From contig JAYQSQ010000009.1 in assembly GCA_038146985.1 (NCBI GenBank), positions 558,001 to 622,000 on the forward strand: a DNA stretch of 64,000 nt, written 5' to 3'. This document shows, piece by piece, positions 15,983-23,604 of the stretch. The translations under genes were made by a program, and so were the position numbers. The notes beneath the pieces are model-generated. The model made no database searches. It was not told the DNA's origin and was given only the letters and a program-made list of their open reading frames with translations. The stretch comes from JADHLJ01 sp038146985. Lineage in GTDB: Bacteria; Pseudomonadota; Alphaproteobacteria; Thalassobaculales; Thalassobaculaceae. Each line of letters opens with the position of its first letter. Position 1 is the stretch's first letter.

Positions 15983-16702
15983 CTACCCGCCTGGAAGCCG
16001 GTAGCCGAGGACCCGGCAATCCGGCGGCAGCGCCGTCACCGACCGATCGCCGGAAAGGCGCCGGTCGAGCGCCGCGAGGCAAGCCATTTCGCCGCCCAGA
16101 TCCGAGTCCGACCGCGGCGGTGACGGGTCTTTCCAGACCGCCGGCGCGTCGGCCCGGTCCGGCAGTCGCCGGCGCGCCTCGGTTACCCGGCGTTCCAGAA
16201 TCTCAAGCGCCGCCGGGCCCCGTAGTTTCAACAGCAGATCCTTCGCCAATGCCGAGGCCATGCCGCTTTCCTCAACGTCCCGGTTGACCGTCCACCCGAC
16301 GCCCCGGGCGCCGATCGCGTGGGGCACCACGCCCAGAACCTCGACCGCCGCCTCGGTGCGTCCGGTCGCCCGGTCGATCACCACCGCCCATCCTTCGGCG
16401 AGCGACCCGTCACCATGGACCAGGACCCGGCCCGGCCGCTGAATGTGATAGCGTTTTATGGACAACACGACGCGCTTCGCCGCGCCGCGCTCCCCCCAGA
16501 GGGTCGAGGCTTCGAGAACCGCCGACTGCAACCGCTCGGCAAAGGCCGTGGTCGTTCCCAGGTCCGGGGCCATCCGGACCGTCACGACATCGATATGGAA
16601 CGGCTCCCTGCCGGCCATCTTCCCCGGCGCGGCGCAACCCGACAGGATCGCCGCGACGAGTGCCGCCACGATCGCCCGTTTCCTTCCGCCCGGCCGGAAC
16701 AT
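15983..16702 (-). CDS. Putative lipoprotein of unknown function
   Basis: About 239 residues from the ATG at 16702 (an ATG at 16735 is also possible). The signal RKRAIVAALVAAILSGC ends in the lipobox LSGC, so lipidation at that cysteine is likely. The mature part has a long beta-rich middle (VVLSIKRYHIQRPGRVLVHG, GWAVVIDRATG) and a C-terminal region with two cysteines. I recognise no family. It converges with the SnoaL-like gene, with 10 bases between stops, and is divergent from the GT61 gene. Confidence 0.6.
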   Translation of the reverse strand: MFRPGGRKRAIVAALVAAILSGCAAPGKMAGREPFHIDVVTVRMAPDLGTTTAFAERLQSAVLEASTLWGERGAAKRVVLSIKRYHIQRPGRVLVHGDGSLAEGWAVVIDRATGRTEAAVEVLGVVPHAIGARGVGWTVNRDVEESGMASALAKDLLLKLRGPAALEILERRVTEARRRLPDRADAPAVWKDPSPPRSDSDLGGEMACLAALDRRLSGDRSVTALPPDCRVLGYRLPGG

Positions 16703-16919
16703 AGAGCCCGGCAAGTTTTCCGCAATCAAACCCATCCGGCGAGTCTACAGCGATCCGGCATCGGATACATCTTTTCGCGTCCGGCCCGGCGCACCTCCCG
16801 GCGGGAACAACGACCTTGAATCTCGCCGTGGCGCCCGGTTTCTGTTATCGATCAGTCCGGCGCGTCGCCATGCGAGGCTGCGCGCCAAGACGCCCGCACC
16901 GGCCCTGGGATACAGCCGT

Positions 16920-17852
16920 TTGGTGGATCTTAGAGAGCATTACTTCCAGCGCCACGACGCCGCGATCCTGCGCCTGCCCGACCTGGCGGTCCGGCTTCCC
17001 GACGGGCGCATGGTCCACGACTATGGCATTCTGGCCGCGCACCGTGCCGATACCGCGCCGATATCCGGACGCGAAGCCGAAGAGCTGTTCGCGGGTCCGC
17101 CTGATCTGGAGCGGTGTTTCTGTCTCGGCTCGGTCGACCCCTACTATCACTTTCTGCTCGACGTCGCGCCGCCGCTGATCCTGGCGGCCGGCTGGAAACT
17201 GCCGTTCGAGCAAGTGCTACTGACCTCCGCGCCGCCGCATATGGAAGAACTGACCCGGCTTCTGAAGGCGCGTTTCGGATGGGCGCCACGCTACCTCGAA
17301 AGGGCGGATCAAGGATTGCTCGCGGTGCGGGACGGCCTGTTTCACCGCCAGAACAGGCTGCCCGTCGGCGAGCGCAAACGCCTGCTTGAGCTGATCCTGC
17401 CGGCGCCCCGAGAACCCGGCGACCCGGGCCGGGCGCTCTTTCTCGGCCGCGGCGACGCGGCGACCCGGCGCTGCCTGAACGAGGCGGAACTGATCGCCGC
17501 ACTGAAGCGCTGCGGGGTTGAACCGGTGACGCTCTCCGGCATGACGATTCAGGCTCAAGCGATGCTGCTGCGGTCCGCTCCGCTCATTGTCGCCGTCCAT
17601 GGTGCGGCCTTGGCCAATCTGGTCTTTGCAAGACCCGGCACGCCGGCCATCGAGATCGCCCCGCCGGGTGTCTACAGCTTTTTCAAGGACATCGCCGATG
17701 CCCTCGGCCTGCCGCACCAGGTGGTCCCCGGGCGCATCACCGGGCCGAACCCCAAGGACTTGCCCGACCGGCATCGGGATTTCACGGTCGATCCCGAAAC
17801 CGTGGCCCGCGCGGTCGCGGCAACGAAAGTGATAAAAGGATCACTTGATTAG
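16920..17852 (+). CDS. Glycosyltransferase family 61-like protein, 3' end abutting IS110
   Basis: A GT61/DUF563-type glycosyltransferase of about 310 residues. Visible blocks are DPYYHFLLDVAPPLIL, LFLGRGDAATRRCLNE and the donor-site stretch APLIVAVHGAALANLVFARPG followed by AIEIAPPG. The frame stays open far upstream, but that part lies antisense to the lipoprotein gene; the only plausible starts near the homology are TTG at 16920 and GTG at 16923. The TAG stop (17850-17852) overlaps the TAA of the IS110 transposase, and the base composition changes at about 17825, so the last residues may come from the IS. Probably acts on surface polysaccharide. Confidence 0.72.
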   Translation: MVDLREHYFQRHDAAILRLPDLAVRLPDGRMVHDYGILAAHRADTAPISGREAEELFAGPPDLERCFCLGSVDPYYHFLLDVAPPLILAAGWKLPFEQVLLTSAPPHMEELTRLLKARFGWAPRYLERADQGLLAVRDGLFHRQNRLPVGERKRLLELILPAPREPGDPGRALFLGRGDAATRRCLNEAELIAALKRCGVEPVTLSGMTIQAQAMLLRSAPLIVAVHGAALANLVFARPGTPAIEIAPPGVYSFFKDIADALGLPHQVVPGRITGPNPKDLPDRHRDFTVDPETVARAVAATKVIKGSLD

Positions 17853-18810
17853 CGCTGTTCTGCAGATGGACTCCATAGTCGATCATCCCGAACCATCGCG
17901 TCGATCGTGATAAGCATCTTTCGCATAGCGGCAACCCGCGCAACCTTCCTCGGTTTGCCGGCTGACACCAATCGTTCGATCGTGTAACGGATCGTCGGGT
18001 TCGCTTGTTGTGCGGAAATCGACGCCACGTAGAGCGCGTTTCGCACAGTCTTGCGGCCACCCACAAACCGCCGCCTGTCGGTAATCTGTCCGCTTTCTTT
18101 GGGGATTGGCGCGACTCCAACAAGGGCGGCAATCTTGGATTTGCCGATGCGGCCGAGTTCCGGTAACTCTGCGGTCATTGTGCTTGCGAGAACGGGTCCC
18201 GCGCCAGGGTATGACTTGATTATCTCATAACGCCGTCGCCAGTCGCTTCTCGACTGGATCATCTCCATCACAGTGGCGCTTAGACGTTTTTCTTCAGATT
18301 TGAGCCACACAATGTGGTCGTTGATGCTTCGAACGGCGGCGTCATTGTTGTCTTGTTTCAGACGGGCCTTTTCCATCGCGATGAAATCTACGACTTGGCG
18401 GCGCCGGACGACGAGATCGTTGAGCTGGAGCTCTTGCTCCAATGGGAAGGTTTGATTCGTTGGCCGGATCAAGGACGCAAATTCTGCGATGGTCTTGGCA
18501 TCCAGTGGATCTGTTTTAGCAATTCGGCGGATTGCCCTTGCGAATCCTCGGATTTGGCGTCCGTCTATCATTGCCGAACTGATGGCGGATGCTTCCAATC
18601 CCCCATAAGCTTGCGACTATTCCGACCGGTGTGCTCGAACGCCACGAAAGTGGCGAGCAATTGTGAAATTCGGTCAATAAGGCGGCTCACTCCTTCGTCT
18701 GTGTTGTCAAAACGCTCGGAGTGTTCATGTGGCCAGACGTGAACGTCCAACCACTCTTTAGCTACATCGATACCGGCATAGATTTCCGATTCCATCGACG
18801 CCATTTCCAC
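17849..18810 (-). pseudogene. IS110-family transposase, one frameshift
   Basis: About 320 residues over two frames. The N-terminal RuvC-like part (YAGIDVAKEWLDVHVWPHE, FVAFEHTGR) ends out of frame at 18568. The rest (ASAISSAMIDGRQIRGFARA, IAKTDPLDAKTIAEFA, then SYPGAGPVLASTMTAELPEL and KSKIAALVGVAPIPKESG) is read from 18598 down. Acidic residues D in GIDVAK, E in AFEHTG and DxxD in TDPLDA fit the DEDD tetrad; the C-terminal serine-containing Tnp_20 region is also present. Adding one G to the five-G run at 18600-18604 (minus-strand sense) restores one frame reading LMGGLEAS. Confidence 0.85.
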
Positions 18811-18880
18811 ATTCCAAAACCAAACGGAACATCCGTGTAAGTTCGCTTATGCGATCGTATGTCCATGTTTCCGTTTGGGA
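17849..18880 (-). mobile_element. IS110-family insertion sequence (ends not resolved)
   Basis: Contains a DEDD-type IS110 transposase on the minus strand plus an AT-rich, structured upstream region. IS110 elements have no long terminal inverted repeats, so exact ends cannot be read by eye. The 3' side appears to abut the GT61 coding sequence at about 17825-17848, where composition changes. The 5' side extends at least to the hairpin at 18820-18878 and perhaps into the AT-rich region beyond. Confidence 0.75.
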
Positions 18881-18890
18881 AATCTACCTA
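18811..18890 (-). ncRNA. Candidate IS110 bridge RNA region (hairpin upstream of transposase)
   Basis: Directly 5' of the transposase, CCAAACGGAACAT (18820-18832) can pair with ATGTTTCCGTTTGG (18865-18878), a 13-pair stem with one bulged base around a 32-base loop. The loop holds a nested hairpin TCGC-TTAT-GCGA at 18843-18854. IS110-group elements are known to encode a structured guide (bridge) RNA in this non-coding end. Only position and folding support the call; the loop bases have not been matched to donor or target DNA. Confidence 0.3.
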
Positions 18891-19278
18891 GCTTTCTTCT
18901 ATAGAAGGAACTCCAAGTTTTAAAACTTTATCCCTTCCGGATAGCCGCCAGACATTCAATGATCGCCCGATCTTCGATAGGAGAACAAGAATATTATTCT
19001 TTGAGTTCGGTGAGAGGTCTCGACGCCATCACGCGTAAAGCCAATCTTCGTTCGCCAAACGTTTCTACATGATCGCGCTTAAGTTATTGAGAAATTTATC
19101 ACTTTGAAGATGACCAGCGTTTTGTATTCAACCATCAAGACACCATGAAAAAAGAACGACGATAGAACAAAATGCTATGTTTTGGATCTTGAGACGCAGA
19201 CGTTGGTCGCCACTCCTAGCTCTTGTGCAGCGAGTCATGTCCACTAGAATGGGACGAACACCGATAAGGGGCTAAGTC
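18811..19278. other. AT-rich non-coding stretch between IS110 transposase and HNH gene
   Basis: About 470 bases with no convincing ORF and far lower GC than the neighbours. The left part holds the IS110 hairpin. Around 19134-19155 the sequence CATCAAGACACCATGAAAA matches the 3' part of IS3 orfB (compare 11636-11656 and 21014-21035, which have two or three extra bases), so a short IS3 relic may lie here. The right end should hold the promoter of the HNH gene, but I see no clear boxes. Confidence 0.5.
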
Positions 19279-19840
19279 TTGAGAACTCTCCTCGCCCTAA
19301 CCCTGATGCTCAGCGCTTCAGCCGCACTCGCAGCCGATCCGCTCGACGGAATCACGATCCGTCCGGAATGCATGGCGCCGCCGTACGACCGCAGTCTCTA
19401 CAGGCATTGGATCGATGCAGACGGTGACGGCCAAAGCGCCAGGCACGAAGTCCTGATCGCTGAAGCCGACGGGCCGGTTTCCTTCAAGACCGAACGGCAA
19501 CGGATCGTCGTTTCCGGTCTATGGCACGATCCCTATTCAGGGATGACGTTCACCAAGGCGTCGGACCTCGATATCGATCACCTCGTGCCGTTGATGGAGG
19601 CTCATCTATCTGGCGCCTGCCATTGGTCCTATGAGCGTCGTAGAGACTACGCAAACGACCTGGATCACGACAACACATTGATCGCCGTTCACGACCGCCT
19701 GAACCAGCAAAAGGGCGCGAAAGCCCCCCGCATTGGATGCCGCCGAATGCATCCCATCATTGCCAGTATCTGAAAGACTGGGTGGCAGTGAAGCGGCGCG
19801 AAGGACTGTCGATGGACCAGATAGAGGCTGATTTCATTCG
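19279..19840 (+). pseudogene. Exported HNH/GmrSD-type (DUF1524-like) nuclease, frameshifted
   Basis: The start LLALTLMLSASAALA is a good signal peptide, so this would be a secreted or periplasmic nuclease. The core SDLDIDHLVPLMEAHLSGA with DLDIDH and the later DNTLIAVHDRLNQQKGAKAP are the His-Me finger and Asn-containing helix of GmrSD C-terminal/DUF1524 nucleases. At the six-C run 19724-19729 the frame is lost; one extra C (or two fewer) lets it continue as HWMPPNASHHCQYLKDWVAV and GLSMDQIEADF, the normal family ending. It then runs into IS3 copy 2 at about 19841. Nearly the whole protein is present if the frameshift is a sequence error. Confidence 0.75.
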
Positions 19841-20071
19841 GCCGAGGACTGTGTACAGCTGGTCGAAGGTTCTGGGTGAGGCGCAAGCGCCATTGGTTCG
19901 AGCGAAGCGCCGAACGGCAAGCGGTTGGCAGGTGACACCCAGCGCCAAGCGACAGGCAGCGAGGTGAAGGACCTTCGCCGTGAGATGCAGAGCCTGAAGG
20001 AACTGGTCGCCGATCTGAGCCTGGAGAACCGGCTGCTCAAAAAAGCATGCTCCGGGGCTGGGGACGACGAC

Positions 20072-21030
20072 ATGAGATATCCGGCATCAGAAGCTTGAGA
20101 TCATCCGGTTTGGTCGAGAGATCCCATCTGCCGGCACGCCGAGACCTTACGGTCCTTGGGCATCGAGCACGACCTTTACAGGTGGTACGACCGATACCGG
20201 GCTTTGCCCGTGCCGGTTTGAAGGATCACCAGTGGCCCCGGCCGAGCAAGGAACCGCATCCCCGACGAGGTCCGCCGCCAGATTATAGCGCTGGCTCTGG
20301 AGTGCCGGAGCTATCGCCTCGGGAACTGGCGGGTACGGTTTTACCGACACGCAGCTACTTCGCCCCTGAGGCATCGGTCTACCGCTTGCTGAGCGCATGA
20401 CCTGATCACCAGCCGTCCTTCGTGGTCATCAAGGCGGCGATGAGTTCCGCGATAAGATCACCGCGCCGCAATCAGCTCTGGCAGAATGACTTCACCTGAA
20501 GGTGATTGGCGCAGGGTTAGTTCTGTCTGTCGACCATCCTGGACGACTATTCACGCTACGTGGTCACCTGGAAGCTCTGCACCACCATGCGGGCGAGCGA
20601 TGTCGGACCGCCACGTTGGATCTGGCGCTGGAAGCCTCGGGCTGCGACAAGGCCGAGGTCATCCACAAACCCCGGCTGCTGTTAAGCGACGGCGGCTCGT
20701 CTTATCGCCGCGATCTCGCCGACTGGCTGGGCAAGCGGGGCATGGGCCATGTCCGGGCGCACCCAACCATCCCGATCAGTAGTAAAGATCGTAGCCCCGG
20801 TGGGTCTACGCGTGCCCAGTGAACCAGCGTTGGCATCAGACCCAGGGCGGATCCTCTGTGGAAAACTACTTCCTGCAGGGCGATCTGGGCAGCGGGATCG
20901 AGGCCTTCGTCTCCTACTACAACAACCACCAGTACCCACGAGAGCCTCGGTAATCTCGCCGGCCTGACGTCTACTTCGGCCGAGATCAGGCCATCATCGA
21001 GAGAAGGAGACGCATCAAGCAAGACACCAT
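20072..21030 (+). pseudogene. IS3 orfB copy 2 (DDE integrase), multiple frameshifts
   Basis: Pieces such as GLVERSHLPARR, NRIPDEVRRQ, the LSVDHPGRLFTLRG out-of-frame reading of the DDE core, LDLALEASGCDKAEVIHKPRLLL and the C-terminal RPDVYFGRDQAIIE region occur in successive frames. It is more broken than copy 1. Where copy 1 lacks a base, copy 2 often has it (for example GTCGAGAGATCC against GTCGAGATCC), so an intact ancestor can be rebuilt from the two. Not functional as sequenced. Confidence 0.75.
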
Positions 21031-21125
21031 GAAAAAACGACGCTTGGCGCATGCGCCAAGCGACGCCATCAACAAACAGGAGCCAGAGCCTCCGTTGCGG
21101 AATCTGTTCTCATGTCCCATTTAAT

Positions 21126-21138
21126 CTGACGACGGACA
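21126..21138 (-). repeat. Right inverted repeat of IS3 copy 2
   Basis: CTGACGACGGACA, reading TGTCCGTCGTCAG inward, matches the left end of copy 1 at 11 of 13 positions. selA homology resumes immediately outside it. Confidence 0.75.
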
Positions 21139-22247
21139 GTTCCGGCCTGTTCGGCGATGGCGGTGAGCGGGCGCGAGAGATGCCGCAAGGTCGGCAGGTG
21201 TTGCGTCAACGCCTACGGTTCCTCGTAGAGCTCCAGCACGGCGTCCAGCGCCGCGAGAGTCATCTTGTCGAGCCGCAAGGCGCGTTTCAACGGGTTGCGC
21301 TTCAGTTTGCCGATCAGGTCCGCCCGCCCGACGATCAGCCCCGCCTGCGGCCCGCCGAGCAGCTTGTCGCCGCTGAAGGTCACGATATCGGCGCCTGCCT
21401 GGAGCATCTCCATCGGGGTCGGCTCCTTGGGCAGGCCGAAGCGTGTCAGGTCGACCAACGCGCCGCTGCCGAGATCGACCATCAGCGGCACGCCGTGCTG
21501 ATGGGCCAGCCTGGCCAACGTCGCCTCGTCCACCGAAGCGGTAAATCCCTGCACCACGTAGTTGGAGGTGTGCACCTTCAGCAGCAGTGCGGTGCGCGGG
21601 CCCATCGCCGTCTCATAGTCGCGCGGATGGGTGCGGTTGGTGGTGCCGACCTCGCGCATCCGGCAGCCTGCCCGGGCCATGATATCGGGCATCCGGAAGG
21701 CGCCGCCGATCTCGACCAGTTCCCCGCGCGAGACCGGGACCTCGCGCCGGCGCGCGAGGGTATCAAGGGCGAGCACCACGGCGGCGGCGTTGTTGTTGAC
21801 CACGGTCGCGTCCTCGGCCCCGGTCAGGCGGAGCAACCGTTCCACAAGGCCGCGCTCGCGGTCGCCGCGCCGTCCGGTCTCAAGGTCGAACTCAAGGCTG
21901 CTGGGCGCCTCGGCGGCGCGGGTGACGGCGGCGATGGCACTCTCCGGAAGGGCGGCGCGGCCGAGATTGGTATGCAGTATCGTGCCTGTGAGATTGAAGA
22001 CAGTGCGGACCGGGGACCGCCCGACGGTATCGAGACGCCGCTTCGCGCGGCCGATGACGAGTTCCGCCGCCGCTGAAGCGGTTTCAGGCAGGTCCCGGGG
22101 ACGCTCCCGCAAATCGGCGAGCACTGCTCTCAGATGGTCTGTCACGACGCGACGCCCGTGGGACGCGACCTTGTCCGCCAGCGCCTCGGAACGGAGCAAC
22201 CCGTCGATCGAGGGTAGGACCGCAAAGCGATTGGGGGTGTCTGTCAC
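21139..22247 (-). pseudogene. selA: selA, L-seryl-tRNA(Sec) selenium transferase, nonsense mutation and IS3 truncation
   Basis: SelA is a PLP enzyme that converts Ser-tRNA(Sec) to Sec-tRNA(Sec). The 344 readable residues cover the N-terminal domain, the fold-type I core (GTILHTNLGRAALPESA, VVNNNAAAVVLALDTLA, FTASVDEATLARLAHQHGVP) and the PLP-lysine stretch VTFSGDKLLGGPQAGL. A TAG at 21215-21213 stops it after LYEEP. The same frame then continues for 24 more residues of SelA-like sequence (LTQHLPTLRHLSRPLTA) until the IS3 end at 21138. About 100 C-terminal residues are absent. Selenocysteine synthesis from this copy is therefore lost. Confidence 0.85.
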
Positions 22248-22275
22248 CGGATCGCCCGGCCGGCGCTGGCGCGGC

Positions 22276-22704
22276 TCACAGGAACTCCGCTTTCATCCAT
22301 CGCTGCCTACGTCGCTCGAGGCGCGAGGCGGGCGTTTCGTCGTCATAACGGGCCGGAGCGGGTTCGGCGATCCGCGCGGGGTCCAGATCCAAGGTGTTCA
22401 CGACACAGGTCGCGAGGATTTGATCGTTCTCCGGATCCTCCATGGTCGCGCCGACATAGACGCCGCATTCCCGGCAGACCAGGAAATCGGTGATCCCATG
22501 GCCCAGCCGATAGCGCGACAGCTTGCCGGGATCGGCCACCCGGATTTCGAGCCTGCCGTCCGGATCGGCGGTCGCGCGCACGTTGTGCTTGCGGCAGAAG
22601 CTGCACTGGCAGGCCCGGATCGGCATCGCCTCGAACGGTTTGGATGCGTGGAAGGCAAGCTTCAGATTTCCGCAGTGGCAGCCGCCGCTGATGATCTCGG
22701 ACAT
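22276..22704 (-). CDS. GFA/CENP-V-family zinc protein
   Basis: A 142-residue protein of the glutathione-dependent formaldehyde-activating (GFA)-like family. Zinc-binding cysteines are seen in GGCHCGNLKLAF, ACQCSFCRKHN and LVCRECGVYV, the order expected for the two zinc sites. Members are often annotated as formaldehyde-activating enzymes, but the activity is proven for few, so only the fold is claimed. It lies between selA and the EamA gene on the same strand, 34 bases from the latter. Confidence 0.85.
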   Translation of the reverse strand: MSEIISGGCHCGNLKLAFHASKPFEAMPIRACQCSFCRKHNVRATADPDGRLEIRVADPGKLSRYRLGHGITDFLVCRECGVYVGATMEDPENDQILATCVVNTLDLDPARIAEPAPARYDDETPASRLERRRQRWMKAEFL

Positions 22705-22737
22705 GACGCGACCTCTTTGATCCAGACGCCGTGAAGC

Positions 22738-23604
22738 CTACGCCCGGCGCCGCTCGCGATACAAGACGTAGACCCCAGCCAGCACGATGACCGCCGTTCC
22801 CGCCCACATATTGAGGCTCGGCACATCGCCGAACAGGACATAGCCCAGGATCGAGACCCAAATGATCTTGGTATAGTTATGCGGCGCCAGAAGCGAAGCC
22901 TCGGCCCGGTTGAAGGCGCTGATCATGCAGAGATGGGCCAGCGCCCCCATGGCGCCGGTGCCTAGGAAGACGGCCCAATGGGTCGTCGAGGGCGGCACCC
23001 AGAAAAACGGCACCATGAGGCTGGTCCAGAGCAGCCCGCCGACGCCGGTATGGAACAGGGTCACATGGGTCCGCTCGGTCGCCGCGAGGACGCGGGTCAC
23101 AAGCTGAAAGCCGGCAAAGAACACCGCGCCGATCAGCGGCATGACAGAGGCCCAGTGCCAGAGCCCGCCGCCGGGCCGTATGATGATCAGCACGCCGGCG
23201 AGCCCGATCACCACGGCGGCCCAGCGGTGCAACCCGACCCGTTCCTTCAGGACCGGGACCGAAAGCGCGGTGATGAAGAGCGGCGCGGTAAAGCCGATGG
23301 CCGTGGTCTCGGCGATCGGCAGATAGGTAAGGCCGATAAAAAGCGAGGTGATCGAGCCCGCCAGAAACGCCGGACGCGCGAATTGCAGACCGCGCCGCCT
23401 GGTCTCAAGCAAGGCTGAAAGCTGCTCCCGCCGGATCGCGAAATAGACCGCGAGGGTGAGATTGATCCCGACGAAATAGCCCCAGACCAACTGAACCGCG
23501 TGCAGGTCGGCGGTGTAGATCTTGCAGATCCCGTCCACCAGCGCGATCAGTAGGATCGCGGCGGTGAAGAAACCGATCGCCTTCAGAGGATGCTGCTCGG
23601 TCAC
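22738..23604 (-). CDS. EamA/DMT-family transporter
   Basis: A 288-residue inner-membrane protein of about ten helices in two EamA repeats. Typical stretches are AETTAIGFTAPLFITALSVP with VLKERVGLHRWAAVVIGLAG at the end of repeat 1, and YTKIIWVSILGYVLFGDVPS in repeat 2, with a basic C-terminus. These carriers export amino acids, nucleobases or drugs; the substrate is unknown. Its start overlaps the stop of the FAD monooxygenase gene by four bases, so the two are translationally coupled. Confidence 0.9.
   Translation of the reverse strand: MTEQHPLKAIGFFTAAILLIALVDGICKIYTADLHAVQLVWGYFVGINLTLAVYFAIRREQLSALLETRRRGLQFARPAFLAGSITSLFIGLTYLPIAETTAIGFTAPLFITALSVPVLKERVGLHRWAAVVIGLAGVLIIIRPGGGLWHWASVMPLIGAVFFAGFQLVTRVLAATERTHVTLFHTGVGGLLWTSLMVPFFWVPPSTTHWAVFLGTGAMGALAHLCMISAFNRAEASLLAPHNYTKIIWVSILGYVLFGDVPSLNMWAGTAVIVLAGVYVLYRERRRA

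Larger units (their letters stand above)
19841..21138 (+). mobile_element. IS3-family insertion sequence, copy 2, 5'-truncated
   Basis: Homology to copy 1 starts near 19841 within orfA (GCCGAGGACT...ACAGCTGGTCGAAGG) and continues to the right inverted repeat at 21126-21138. The left end, the orfA start and about 240 bases are missing. Same orientation as copy 1. The two copies share the unusual insert in orfA and the extra segment in orfB, so they descend from one damaged element, yet they differ from each other at many positions by one- or two-base indels. Confidence 0.85.

Noticed and set aside
10196..21138. A classical composite transposon
   Set aside because: Copy 2 lacks its left end, both transposases are broken, no target duplication is visible, and much of the cargo looks like ordinary chromosomal genes.
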